Positions 18,698-27,302 of a DNA stretch of 64,000 nucleotides are shown one piece after another. Every line of letters starts with the position of its first letter. Within the stretch, counting starts at the first letter, position 1. A program made the translations under genes and the position numbers. This DNA comes from Rhodothermia bacterium. Its GTDB lineage: Bacteria > Bacteroidota > Rhodothermia > Rhodothermales > JAAAOL01. The notes beneath the pieces were generated by a model. It was not told where the DNA came from, made no database searches, and saw only the letters and a program-made list of their open reading frames with translations. Where the stretch lies: positions 22,271 to 86,270 of the forward strand of contig JAUIDY010000010.1 of assembly GCA_030428385.1 (NCBI GenBank), given 5' to 3'.

Positions 18698-21262
18698 CTA
18701 CCGGTTCCATTTCTCCAGAATGCGACGAAGCAGAACCCCTATGGGTGTTGGGGTGGCGCCCTGCTGCACATTGGCAGCGGCAATCTCGAAGGCGTAACGC
18801 CACTGCGAACGCAGCACCCGGTACGCCTCCCACACACTGTTTTTGGGGTCGTAGATGTGGGTGGCTTCGGAGGCGACGCCGTTTAGCTCCACAATTTTGA
18901 AGTTCTGGCCCTGTTGAAAATCATCCACCGAGGGCGTGCGGATATCGTAGCGTCCGAAGAAGAATCCATCCACGGTCTGACTGATTCGGTCGATGGCATC
19001 GGTAAGAGCCGGGGTCACCAGATGCCCGCCGTCGAGAAAAATCGCGCCGCGTGCGTGGGTGCCGAGTTCAACCAGTTGCACCGTCTCACCCTCCGGAAGC
19101 ACTTCATACCGCCGCCCTGCCTGCACATGCAGGTACCAGTCGGCCATACACACCGCCCGGGGGTCGTCCAGAATCAGCCGCTCCAACGTGTGAACGCCAT
19201 CGCCCGTCAGGACGGGCATCCGCTTTTCCGTTACGGAAAAAATGTGACCTTTGTCCTCGTCGGGGTGACGGATATAAAAAACGCCAAACTCGTGCCCGGG
19301 CGCATACGCCTGCACAATCACCACGCCTGTTTCGTGCTCAAAATATGTCCGTACGTCCTCAACCGAACGCGCCACCACCACCCCCGCCCCGCGCTCGCCG
19401 ATGTCGGGTTTGAGCACCACCGGGTAGTCCAGTTGGTGTTGGCTCATGAATTGGTGCACCGCTTCCACCCGTTCTGCCTCCGTCTCCTTTGGTGGAATGA
19501 TGGCAAACTGCGCCAGGAAGTCGCCCGCTCCGTTCAGGCTTTGCAAGATGGCGGCCTTCGACTCGCCCACAAAACCGCCGTATTCGATGCCGGGGTTGAC
19601 GGCGGTGAACAGCGTCAGCGAGCGGTGGCGTAGCATCAGGTACGCGAGGTAGATCAGCACCGGCGGATAAAACAGCCATGGCGGCCAGAACTCCCAGTGC
19701 CGCAGGCGCTTCCACCGACCGATCAGGCGGCGGCGGCCCGCGTGGCTAAAGAGCGGCACTACCAACTTGAGCAGCAACCAGAGGGCCAGAATCAGCCCGA
19801 GCAACGCCCACAATGCATACCGTTCAAATGTCTCGAACAGGTCGAAGGCAGCCTCGCCTAAAAACATGGAGATACCCACGAGGAAGGGCGTCCACAACAG
19901 CGCAGCGATTAGGAAATAACCAGCAAACACGCGCAACTTCATCCCCAGCGCCCCCGCGCCTACGTACGTGGGCAGCCGGGTGCCCGGAATGACACGGCTC
20001 AGCAGAACAACCACGGGACCGCGTTGCTTTAGCCACACGCTGGCATCCTCCACCTTTTCCTCCGAGATGATCCACGACAGCGGTTTGCGACGCAGCGCTG
20101 GTTTGCCCACCCATCGCCCGATAAAAAACAAGCCGATGTCGCCCACAAAAATGCCTAAGAAAGCGCCCGCCGTTGCCGCCACAAACCCCAATGTACCATT
20201 GGCCACCAACAGCCCGGCCCCGATACACGCAAGGTCTTCACTCGCGAAGGTGGCCAGGGCCAGCAACAGCATCAGCACCACCACGGCCATCCCGGTCACC
20301 CGGCGCCCTTCGATGGAGGGCGGCACGGCAGCGGCCTCCACCCGCTCGGGCGAAGCGTCGGCACGGTGAAGAGCCGCTCCGTTTTCGACGCGCGCCACGA
20401 ACGTTGCCAGGGGATCCACCAGCACGCTGGGTTCCAGAAACACGACCCCATGACCATGCTCCTCCAACGTGACCAACTCGCTCTGCGGAACGATGCGGGC
20501 ATGTTCTTCGGCGGCGGCGTACGGGACCAGTTCGTCGTCCCGGCTGTGCAGGATCAGCATGGGCGGCTCGAAGCGATTCAGGATGTCGCGCAGGGGCCGC
20601 TGGTCCGTGTCGTAGAAGTTGCGGGCGTAGGGGACGCTTAAGATGGCGTCGTCGAGCCAGCCAAAATGGGGCGTGGCTTCATGAAGGAGCCACAACGCGG
20701 TGAGTTGTGCTCCATGGATGGCATGGTTGAGGTGGTAGTTGCCCAGCAGTTCCAGTTCTTGCACGCCGATGCCGGCCAGCATCACCACCGAGGCCACCCG
20801 GTTGGGGGCCTGATTATACACTTCCAGCGCCACCCCGCTGCCCATGCTGTATCCCACCAGATGCACCTGCCCAATATCCAGCGTCTCCAGCCAAGCCACC
20901 ACATACTGCGCATGGGCCGCGACAGAATAATCGGGAACGGAGTGCCCCGAGCCGCCAAAACCAGGAAGATCGGGAATGAGGAGGCGCAAGGAATCGGGCA
21001 GCGCGTGCGCCAGATCCATCATCGACGATGAAGCAACGGGGCTGCCGTGCAACAGCACAACCACAGGACCATCGGTGGCTCCCACTTCGGCATAGGAAAA
21101 GGGAACTCCTTCTTCCTCCATGTCCCCCACTACGGGGAGTGAAAGCGTGTGCTGATCAGGACGTGGGAAGTGATCGGGAGCGTTGCGCCGGACAAGGTGC
21201 GACGCCATCAGCAACGCCACGTAGGCTCCCAGCCATACCCATCGCCAGCGTATCCGTCGCAT
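18698..21262 (-). CDS. Alpha/beta hydrolase - DedA/VTT membrane domain - ATP-grasp fusion
   Basis: An 854-residue three-part protein. (1) An N-terminal membrane anchor, then an alpha/beta hydrolase with LLHGSP, nucleophile Ser139 in GYSMG, an acid in HSRDDELVP and His in EEHGHGVVF. (2) About residues 335-530: a DedA/VTT (SNARE-associated) membrane domain with the family motif SRVIPGTRLPTYVGAGALGM. (3) About 560-854: an ATP-grasp-like domain with YPVVLKPDIGERGAGVVV and the metal-binding end KIVELNGVASE. Each part is intact and no frameshift is visible. Membrane lipid or flippase-linked chemistry is plausible, but no function is established by sequence. The gene follows dinB-like 21284-21811 by 21 bases. 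Confidence 0.85.
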   Translation of the reverse strand: MRRIRWRWVWLGAYVALLMASHLVRRNAPDHFPRPDQHTLSLPVVGDMEEEGVPFSYAEVGATDGPVVVLLHGSPVASSSMMDLAHALPDSLRLLIPDLPGFGGSGHSVPDYSVAAHAQYVVAWLETLDIGQVHLVGYSMGSGVALEVYNQAPNRVASVVMLAGIGVQELELLGNYHLNHAIHGAQLTALWLLHEATPHFGWLDDAILSVPYARNFYDTDQRPLRDILNRFEPPMLILHSRDDELVPYAAAEEHARIVPQSELVTLEEHGHGVVFLEPSVLVDPLATFVARVENGAALHRADASPERVEAAAVPPSIEGRRVTGMAVVVLMLLLALATFASEDLACIGAGLLVANGTLGFVAATAGAFLGIFVGDIGLFFIGRWVGKPALRRKPLSWIISEEKVEDASVWLKQRGPVVVLLSRVIPGTRLPTYVGAGALGMKLRVFAGYFLIAALLWTPFLVGISMFLGEAAFDLFETFERYALWALLGLILALWLLLKLVVPLFSHAGRRRLIGRWKRLRHWEFWPPWLFYPPVLIYLAYLMLRHRSLTLFTAVNPGIEYGGFVGESKAAILQSLNGAGDFLAQFAIIPPKETEAERVEAVHQFMSQHQLDYPVVLKPDIGERGAGVVVARSVEDVRTYFEHETGVVIVQAYAPGHEFGVFYIRHPDEDKGHIFSVTEKRMPVLTGDGVHTLERLILDDPRAVCMADWYLHVQAGRRYEVLPEGETVQLVELGTHARGAIFLDGGHLVTPALTDAIDRISQTVDGFFFGRYDIRTPSVDDFQQGQNFKIVELNGVASEATHIYDPKNSVWEAYRVLRSQWRYAFEIAAANVQQGATPTPIGVLLRRILEKWNR

Positions 21263-21283
21263 CCGGTTGGTGAGGATCGGGCG

Positions 21284-21811
21284 CTAGCGGTTTGAGGGGG
21301 CGGCGGTACGCATGCGATAGGCCAGCGTGGACGGCGCAACGCCGAAGTCGGGAGGCAGTTCGTGGCCCTGCATCCGTACCATCATGGCAATCAGCGCAAA
21401 ATGATGAATGGTGTGGGCCTGCACGTACTGAAGTTCACGCAGCAGCGTCGATTCGGTCCACGCCACTTCCACCCGGGGATCCGACGTGATTTTTACTTTC
21501 ACCGGCTCGTCCTCTTTGCCCAGCGACTGAAGTTGATCCATCAGTTCTTCCGTCAGCCGCAGCGCAAAGAGGCGGTCCTGCTCGATGCGGCGGTCGCGGT
21601 CGCGGCCATCATAATCAATGGTGCCTGCGGGGGCTCCCTGTAGCAAGCACACGTAGTGTTCCAGCACATGCCGCAGGTGCGCACCGATGCTGCTGTCATA
21701 TATCGGCGGGGAGGTGTGTCGGTAGCTGGTATCCGACAGCGCGGTAAGCAATGCGACGCCCTGCTGAAGTGCGAGGACGTTGTGTTCGACAAGCGTTGAG
21801 ACCGTACGCAT
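21284..21811 (-). CDS. DinB family protein
   Basis: A 175-residue four-helix DinB/YfiT-like protein. Metal-binding His residues fit the family: HLRHVLEHY and VQAHTIHHFALI. Family members are thiol-dependent S-transferases or unknown stress proteins. It lies 21 bases upstream of the triple-fusion gene on the same strand and is probably cotranscribed with it. No signal peptide is visible. Confidence 0.8.
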   Translation of the reverse strand: MRTVSTLVEHNVLALQQGVALLTALSDTSYRHTSPPIYDSSIGAHLRHVLEHYVCLLQGAPAGTIDYDGRDRDRRIEQDRLFALRLTEELMDQLQSLGKEDEPVKVKITSDPRVEVAWTESTLLRELQYVQAHTIHHFALIAMMVRMQGHELPPDFGVAPSTLAYRMRTAAPSNR

Positions 21812-22005
21812 AAAGAGCTAGAAATAATCGCGTAATTCGTCGAATCGAAGAAGCCGAATACCACATTAATCGGGCACTAAACTAACACCTCCTACCCGTA
21901 TTATCCAGCCAGCCTTCTTGTATCTCCGAGTTTGCGGTTTGTTACACATAGATGAAAAAACCTGGACGTACGTACCAAGTAGTGTCCTGGCATCGGCCCG
22001 GTCGT

Positions 22006-22812
22006 TTACCCGGAGCGCGACCGGTACCGGAAAAAGGTCGCCATGGCACCATCCAGTTGCTCGGCATCAAATAGGGCCAGGTAATCGATGGTTTTGAAGG
22101 CGCGGTCCAGCGCGGGGGGGCCGCAAATCTTAGCCCCAATCTTGAGATAGACCCGCATGAGCCGTGGCACGTTCGCCTGCTTTGCGTCAGGCTTCGTTTC
22201 CACGCAGTCACAGGCATGATCGGGGTGGGGCAAGACCTGCAGGGTGGGATGCACATGTCCCTGTTGCTCCAGAAACGCCAACACATCGGCTCCTTCGCAC
22301 GGGTCCTGGCTCGTCAGCGAGCAGCAGCCAAACAGGTACCGCCTGTGGTTGTGCGTTAGATAGGCTCCGATGCCCTGCCACAGCAGATACAGCACCGGCA
22401 GGCTGCGGTGCGCCTTCGCAATACTCGCCCGTCCTAACTCCACCGACGCCGCCATCACCGAGGACGGCCAGGTTGAAAAATCAAACTCCGTGGCGGAATA
22501 AAAACCCCGTCCGGCTTGCGCCATTTCCTGCACCTGTAAGCGGTACGTGCCTACCGCCTCCCCACTTTTTTTCTCGACAACCATCAGGTGGTGGCATTGC
22601 GCATCGAACGGGTCTTCGTCGCGTTGGGTGGCAAAAGAAGCGGCCAATCCTTCACCGAGTTCCACATTAAACACCTCGAAGCGGAGCCGAAGCAGTTGGT
22701 CAATTTCTTCGGCGGTTGTAGCAAAACGTGCCTCGTAGGCCCCTGCCTGAAACTGCACCGGCGGCAACAGTTCTGGAAAGGGCACGGCAAAGATGGAGGA
22801 CGAGGAGGGCAT
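22006..22812 (-). CDS. OlsB/GlsB-like GNAT N-acyltransferase
   Basis: The product is a 268-residue protein of the GNAT-type N-acyltransferase family related to ornithine-lipid OlsB and Bacteroides glycine-lipid GlsB: ARFATTAEEIDQLLRLRFEVF, VGTYRLQ, ASVELGRASI and a Cys-rich core LFGCCSLTSQ. It likely transfers a hydroxyacyl chain from acyl carrier protein to an amino acid to make a lyso-aminolipid. The PlsC-type second acyltransferase is not adjacent. ATG at 22812 is preferred over an upstream TTG at 22893 that overlaps the neighbour gene. It is 22 bases downstream of the membrane-protein gene 22835-23662. Confidence 0.78.
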   Translation of the reverse strand: MPSSSSIFAVPFPELLPPVQFQAGAYEARFATTAEEIDQLLRLRFEVFNVELGEGLAASFATQRDEDPFDAQCHHLMVVEKKSGEAVGTYRLQVQEMAQAGRGFYSATEFDFSTWPSSVMAASVELGRASIAKAHRSLPVLYLLWQGIGAYLTHNHRRYLFGCCSLTSQDPCEGADVLAFLEQQGHVHPTLQVLPHPDHACDCVETKPDAKQANVPRLMRVYLKIGAKICGPPALDRAFKTIDYLALFDAEQLDGAMATFFRYRSRSG

Positions 22813-22834
22813 GTCCGAGGGGGAGGTTGGGGAG

Positions 22835-23662
22835 TTAATGCATGCGGGTAAACTGCAACGCGGAGCGGCGTTGCATAAGTTGATGTTCAGCAATCTGATG
22901 AAACGTATCTGGCTCGGCGCGGAGCACCAGCAGGTCTCCGTGGCGTTCTACATCACCTGTTATTTCAACCGGGACGGCAATCAGGTCGAGGATTTCCTGA
23001 TTGATACTGCGTCCATCGGTGCCTTGGAGCAGAAAATACGCCGCGCGTCCTTCGGCATCACGCACCGCCAATACGGGCGGAATGCCCCCACTGATGCACC
23101 GCGTCGCACAAGCTTTGTGGATTTTTAAGTTGCCGGGGTTCATCACGCCGAAAAAACACTTGCTATCGACGATTTCACCGACGAGCGTGTGCGTTCCCAG
23201 GCTTACGTTTTGCATGGACGGAGCGCCACACGACGCATCCAGCACCGCCACCGTCCCCGGCACCACCTCGATCATGGTCTGGTTGTCGCGGTAAATCAGC
23301 GTGCCGTCGAATTGTACACATTGCCCGTCCATCCCGCCCACCGCATCGTGGGCTCCGTGTTTGCCCTGCCCGACGAGATAATACCCCGATACCGAAGCCG
23401 TCTCTCCCGGTCGCGAGACCAATAACATCGGATACGGCTCCTCGCTGATCATACCCTCAAACGTGCGCACCGCGCCGAACTCGAACACGCTCGGATAAAA
23501 GCCGTCCTGCGTGGTCACCAATACCACCGACACCGCCAGCGCCATCCCAACCAGCAGCGGCACCCAGCGCTTTAGAAAGCGCGCATGGCGCGTCGGCGCT
23601 TGTTCCTGCCAGCCGATGTAGAGATCGTTGTTGTTATGGTCATTGGTGGTCATGGAGGTCAT
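22835..23662 (-). CDS. Membrane-anchored Cys-motif protein, unknown function
   Basis: A 275-residue protein with one membrane segment near residues 32-52 (VPLLVGMALAVSVVLVTT) and a periplasmic C-terminal part. It has the conserved-looking Cys cluster GEIVDSKCFFGVMNPG ... HKACATRCISGGIPP. Such a motif suggests a metal or disulfide site; no catalytic family is recognised. The start at 23662 lies in a dispersed repeat; ATG at 23653 is an alternative. The gene lies downstream of the Rieske/ferric-reductase gene, with which it may form a redox unit. Confidence 0.65.
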   Translation of the reverse strand: MTSMTTNDHNNNDLYIGWQEQAPTRHARFLKRWVPLLVGMALAVSVVLVTTQDGFYPSVFEFGAVRTFEGMISEEPYPMLLVSRPGETASVSGYYLVGQGKHGAHDAVGGMDGQCVQFDGTLIYRDNQTMIEVVPGTVAVLDASCGAPSMQNVSLGTHTLVGEIVDSKCFFGVMNPGNLKIHKACATRCISGGIPPVLAVRDAEGRAAYFLLQGTDGRSINQEILDLIAVPVEITGDVERHGDLLVLRAEPDTFHQIAEHQLMQRRSALQFTRMH

Positions 23663-23698
23663 TAACGGACTGTGTCCGTGTCATTTGTTCGTCATTCT
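23649..23698 (+). repeat. Copy A of dispersed palindromic repeat
   Basis: Core ACGGACTGTGTCCGT (arms ACGGAC/GTCCGT with a 3-base loop) within a 29-base segment that is found in two other places: 32470-32498 (inverted) and 36280-36308. It differs from those by a single base. The repeat overlaps the start codon of the 275-residue membrane-protein gene. Confidence 0.8.
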
Positions 23699-23766
23699 GC
23701 TTTGTCTCTCGTCATCTTGATCCCCCTCCCTCCTTTCTTGTCTCTCTCCTAATCCCGTTTCCCCAA

Positions 23767-24816
23767 TCACCCACTCTCCCTTGCCTTTATGAGCGACGGT
23801 TCCACACGCGTTCCTGCGGGATTCGGTGTTGCAGACACCAACACCGTCTGCCCTTCAAGTTTTGTTTGAAACGTCGGGATGCGTTCGTTAAAGGGCGGTG
23901 GCGACGCTCCCGTTTCGGGAATGTACTGATAGCCGTGCCACGGGCAGGTGATGAAGCCATCCAACACGCATCCTTCGCCAAGTGGGCCGTTCTGGTGCTG
24001 ACAGACATTAGACACCGCCGCGATTTTACCGTCGTATTTAAACACGGCCACCCGCTCTCCGGCAATAGTCACAACTTTCGCCCGTTTTTCCGGAATCTCG
24101 TCAACCAGACACACCGAGACGAAGCCTTCCTCCGGGGCTGCGTCTACCGGACGATCCCGCTTGTTCTCTCGGAATCCGGCAACCAGTTGCAGTCCGATCA
24201 CCAGCACAAAGCCTACCGCCACCAGCACCGACGGCACAACACCGGCCTGATCCTGCAACGCTCCGAGCACCACATGCGCAACGACCAGGGCATAGGCGAT
24301 ATACACCAGCATATGAAGCCGTTTCCATGTGGGCGCGGTGAGGTTGTGGAGCCAGAAATCGTGGCTCGTGGCCGCCATCAAAAACAGGATAAACAGGGCC
24401 AACACACCGAGTTGCTCGAAGGGAAACTGCGCGAGGCTGCTGAAATTGGTATTGCTGACAAGCAGGCTAACAAAGGGATTGACATCACCGAGTGCGTGAA
24501 ACTGGATGATGGAGAAGACCGCATGTCCGAGGGCCAGCACAAACATGGTCACGCCCATGTGGCGGCGGTTGTAGAGCAGGGGCAGAAAACGGTCGTCAAG
24601 CCGCGCCAGGGGCCCGATCATCAGGATGACGTGCAGCAGCACAAAAGCCGCCAGGGCCAACGCCCGAATGATCAACGTCTCAGCGGTGACGTTGGGAAAC
24701 AGCACCGCACCCAGCCCGATGAACACCGCCAGAAACCCCACCACCCCACCGAGCAGGATGGCATCGTAGCGTTTCTTCTGGCGGTTCCACTGCACCGCTT
24801 GATAACCGACACCCAT
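23767..24816 (-). CDS. Ferric-reductase-like membrane domain fused to Rieske 2Fe-2S domain
   Basis: A 349-residue protein. Residues of about 15-225 span about six membrane segments with His residues typical of a ferric-reductase/cytochrome-b-like domain (HVILMIGPLARLDDRFLPLLYNRRHMG). The C-terminal 100 residues form a Rieske cluster domain with CQHQNGPLGEGC and CPWHGYQY (C-x-H ... C-x2-H). It probably moves electrons across or along the inner membrane; the partner is unknown. It is flanked by small membrane-protein genes (24903-25687) and a Cys-motif protein (22835-23662) on the same strand. Confidence 0.87.
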   Translation of the reverse strand: MGVGYQAVQWNRQKKRYDAILLGGVVGFLAVFIGLGAVLFPNVTAETLIIRALALAAFVLLHVILMIGPLARLDDRFLPLLYNRRHMGVTMFVLALGHAVFSIIQFHALGDVNPFVSLLVSNTNFSSLAQFPFEQLGVLALFILFLMAATSHDFWLHNLTAPTWKRLHMLVYIAYALVVAHVVLGALQDQAGVVPSVLVAVGFVLVIGLQLVAGFRENKRDRPVDAAPEEGFVSVCLVDEIPEKRAKVVTIAGERVAVFKYDGKIAAVSNVCQHQNGPLGEGCVLDGFITCPWHGYQYIPETGASPPPFNERIPTFQTKLEGQTVLVSATPNPAGTRVEPSLIKARESG

Positions 24817-24902
24817 GGTTTTTTCTGTGTTCGTTCGAGAGGGAGCGTTTGGGGGAAAGGAAAAGAGTGAGGGTATGGGTGTTTTGCTTTTACACGATTG
24901 GG

Positions 24903-25412
24903 CTATTCTGCTTCGATGGTCGGAGTAGGTTGCCGGGTGGTGAGCGGAGCGACATCGATAACTTCTTGACGAGCGAGACTGAACAAGATCAAAAAGCCGT
25001 CAGTGCGCAACGCCGCCTCCGGTAATGCGCCACGTACCGTCTCTGTGCCATCCAGCGACGACACCAAAAAGCTGTCGCCCGGCAACATGCCGGCGGGCTG
25101 CTGGGGCGCCCAATAGACCAGCACATCGGGAAGTTTCAGGCTCGCCTGCGGGGTCAGTTCCACAGCAAGATGCGTGGCAGGCGTAGCATCGCCGAATACC
25201 CGCGTAGTGATGGGTGCCACGGTCCAAAGATCATCAGCCTCCAGGATTTGATGGGCGAGTGACGGTTGTGCCAACGAGACGACGGCCTCCGGCAGTTGCT
25301 CCATCACTGGAATCGGCTCGCGGGCCATCAGCCCCGCCACAAAGACCAGCGGAATTACCACGGCCAACACGGCCATCATCGCCCGATGTCGAATACGTAA
25401 GGGTCGGATCAT
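24903..25412 (-). CDS. Membrane-anchored or exported protein, unknown
   Basis: The product has 169 residues and one N-terminal hydrophobic segment (AVLAVVIPLVFVAGLMA). The rest is an extracytoplasmic domain rich in beta-type residues (LWTVAPITTRVFGDATPA, LPDVLVYWAPQQPAGM). No family is recognised. The ATG at 25412 overlaps the stop of the preceding gene (ATGA), so the two are translationally coupled. The open frame extends further up to 25517, but that part overlaps the neighbour. It sits just upstream of the Rieske/ferric-reductase fusion gene, suggesting a redox or envelope role. Confidence 0.6.
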   Translation of the reverse strand: MIRPLRIRHRAMMAVLAVVIPLVFVAGLMAREPIPVMEQLPEAVVSLAQPSLAHQILEADDLWTVAPITTRVFGDATPATHLAVELTPQASLKLPDVLVYWAPQQPAGMLPGDSFLVSSLDGTETVRGALPEAALRTDGFLILFSLARQEVIDVAPLTTRQPTPTIEAE

Positions 25413-25687
25413 GACGCTCCCTCCGATGATGTGACACGGGCGGCTTCCCGATGCGGTGTACGTTCCTCTGGCGGCGTACCCGTGCCTCGCAGCACCCGGC
25501 GCAACAGCAGGGGCCACAAGGCCACCGTCCCCGGAAAAATCAAAAGCCGGAAGCCCAAGGTTGCTTCCTGGGCGCTATGGTCTACCTTCGCCACACCACG
25601 GGTCACAAAATATAAGGCAAACGCCACCCCCAGGAGCAAATACATTCCGAGAAGACGCACCAGCCAGGTAGCCACAAGCAGCGACAT
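25409..25687 (-). CDS. Small membrane protein, unknown
   Basis: The product is a 92-residue protein with two hydrophobic segments (LVRLLGMYLLLGVAFALYF and FPGTVALWPLLLRRVL). ATG at 25687 is chosen; ATG codons at 25735 and 25768 are possible. No family is recognised. It overlaps the next gene by ATGA and probably forms a unit with it and the Rieske/ferric-reductase gene. The soluble C-terminal tail is short and polar. Confidence 0.55.
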   Translation of the reverse strand: MSLLVATWLVRLLGMYLLLGVAFALYFVTRGVAKVDHSAQEATLGFRLLIFPGTVALWPLLLRRVLRGTGTPPEERTPHREAARVTSSEGAS

Positions 25688-25840
25688 GAAACGGCCAAAA
25701 GGGTGAAAGGAGGCACATGGAATAAGATACAACATCTCCGCACCGACCTGCCAGCAGGAACCGATCATGACATTGCAACAAACGCCCTTAATTACGCAAC
25801 CCGTCCAACGGATGTATCACAGAAAACTAATTTCTATGGA

Positions 25841-26392
25841 TTAAGGACCAATCCGCACATTCACTTTAAAAGCCTTTCCCCTAGGATCAAAACTATTCGT
25901 AGAATCCGGCAAGAAGCGTGTTTGTGCAAATCCAGAAATTACCGGACGAATTAGGCTGTCTGCCCATCTTTCTGTAGCAGAAGTCGTGGTGAAATAAATA
26001 CCTAAGTCACTAAAAAGCTTTGCCCTATCAATCCGTATCTCCTGTGCATACCCTAGATCATCCACTTGAAATGTAGCCACTACATCTTCGCAAAACCCAG
26101 CCCTGAAGACAGGGCCCGTATTATCAATTCGTGCCCTCAGCGAATCAAAACTAGGATGATGAACCCATGTGTACGTGCTATCAATCAAATGATAACTACT
26201 AATGTCGACACGACAATAAAAAGGCTCATATCCACAAACGTAGACGGTAGGAGCAGAAACGTCCGGCTTTCTTATTAATGTGCATCCTGCCAAAAAAACA
26301 AGCCAGAGTGGCACAAGGAAGAAATATTGGGCACCCTTATTCACGTCTTGGAATCTGCCAATACCTATGAGTTTATGGTCATCCCAAATCAT
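25841..26392 (-). CDS. AT-rich lipoprotein, unknown (possible TonB-like C-terminus)
   Basis: A 183-residue putative lipoprotein: hydrophobic FFLVPLWLVFLAGCTL with lipidation Cys near residue 37. A GTG at 26344 would start the signal more tightly. The C-terminal part (VVATFQVDDLGYAQEIRID ... ISGFAQTRFLPD ... VNVRIG) recalls TonB-C-like beta structure, a weak match. Base composition is clearly more AT-rich than flanking genes, which suggests acquisition. It lies alone between the small membrane-protein genes and uppS. Confidence 0.6.
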   Translation of the reverse strand: MIWDDHKLIGIGRFQDVNKGAQYFFLVPLWLVFLAGCTLIRKPDVSAPTVYVCGYEPFYCRVDISSYHLIDSTYTWVHHPSFDSLRARIDNTGPVFRAGFCEDVVATFQVDDLGYAQEIRIDRAKLFSDLGIYFTTTSATERWADSLIRPVISGFAQTRFLPDSTNSFDPRGKAFKVNVRIGP

Positions 26393-26456
26393 GGAACGTC
26401 TATAAAAACATAGTCTCTCCGTGCTTGAAAAACAATGCCATTATTAGCTATTCGGC

Positions 26457-27245
26457 TTACGTATCCACCTTCCCAAAACGGCGGTCGCGGTCCTGGAAAT
26501 TGCGGATGGCCGAGTAGAGTTGCTGGCGGCGGAAGTCGGGCCAGAACACATCCGTGATGTACAGTTCGGCGTAGGCGATTTGCCAGAGCAAAAAGTTGGA
26601 GATGCGGTATTCGCCGCCCGTGCGAATGAGCAGGTCGGGGTCGGGCATGTCGGCGAGCGCATGGCTGATGTCCTCCTCCGTAATGTCGGCGGGCGTGAGG
26701 GTGCCTTGCTGGACTTGCGCGGCGAGGTCTTGCATGGCCTGCGTAATTTCCCAGCGCCCACTATACGACAGCGCCAGCGTGAGCGTCATGCGGGAGTTGT
26801 TCGCCATCTCGTCCATCGCTGCGTTCAACTCGCGCAGGGCCGACTTGGGCAGCTTCGCTACATCGCCAATCGAGCGCAGGCGGATGTTGTTCTCGTGCAG
26901 GCGCGCCCGCTCCCGACGGATGGTGTGGAGCAGCAGCTTCATCAGCGCATTCACTTCGCGTTCGGGGCGCTGCCAGTTTTCGGTGCTGAACGTGTAGAGC
27001 GTCAGGTATTTCACGCCTACCTGCGCACACGCCTCCACGATGTCGCGCACCGACTCGACGCCCTCGTGGTGTCCTTTCACCCGCGCATTGCCCCGTGCCC
27101 TCGCCCAGCGCCCGTTGCCATCCATAATGATGGCGATGTGGTTGGGGATTTCGCCGCGCCGTTGAAGCGCCGCCTGTTCCTCGGCATCCTCCCTCGTTTG
27201 CGCCTTGCCCGTCAAGGATACGGGCGACACGGTTTCTGCTGTCAT
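26457..27245 (-). CDS. uppS: Isoprenyl transferase (undecaprenyl diphosphate synthase)
   Basis: A cis-prenyltransferase of 262 residues. The active-site MDGNGRWA carries the catalytic Asp; YTFSTENWQRP, ALSYSGRWEI and DLLIRTGGEYRISNFLLWQ are all present. It makes the C55 lipid carrier for cell-wall synthesis. The N-terminal 30 residues are an ordinary extension. It is 57 bases downstream of rseP, in the order dxr-rseP-uppS on the minus strand. Confidence 0.95.
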   Translation of the reverse strand: MTAETVSPVSLTGKAQTREDAEEQAALQRRGEIPNHIAIIMDGNGRWARARGNARVKGHHEGVESVRDIVEACAQVGVKYLTLYTFSTENWQRPEREVNALMKLLLHTIRRERARLHENNIRLRSIGDVAKLPKSALRELNAAMDEMANNSRMTLTLALSYSGRWEITQAMQDLAAQVQQGTLTPADITEEDISHALADMPDPDLLIRTGGEYRISNFLLWQIAYAELYITDVFWPDFRRQQLYSAIRNFQDRDRRFGKVDT

Positions 27246-27302
27246 CTCAATGCGTGGCTGGGTACCAGAAGAAGGGGTGTCCTGCGTGTTTTCCGCAAGC
27301 GA

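Noticed and set aside
22813..22893. Longer start of the acyltransferase gene at TTG 22893
   Set aside because: It overlaps the upstream gene and adds no recognisable sequence.
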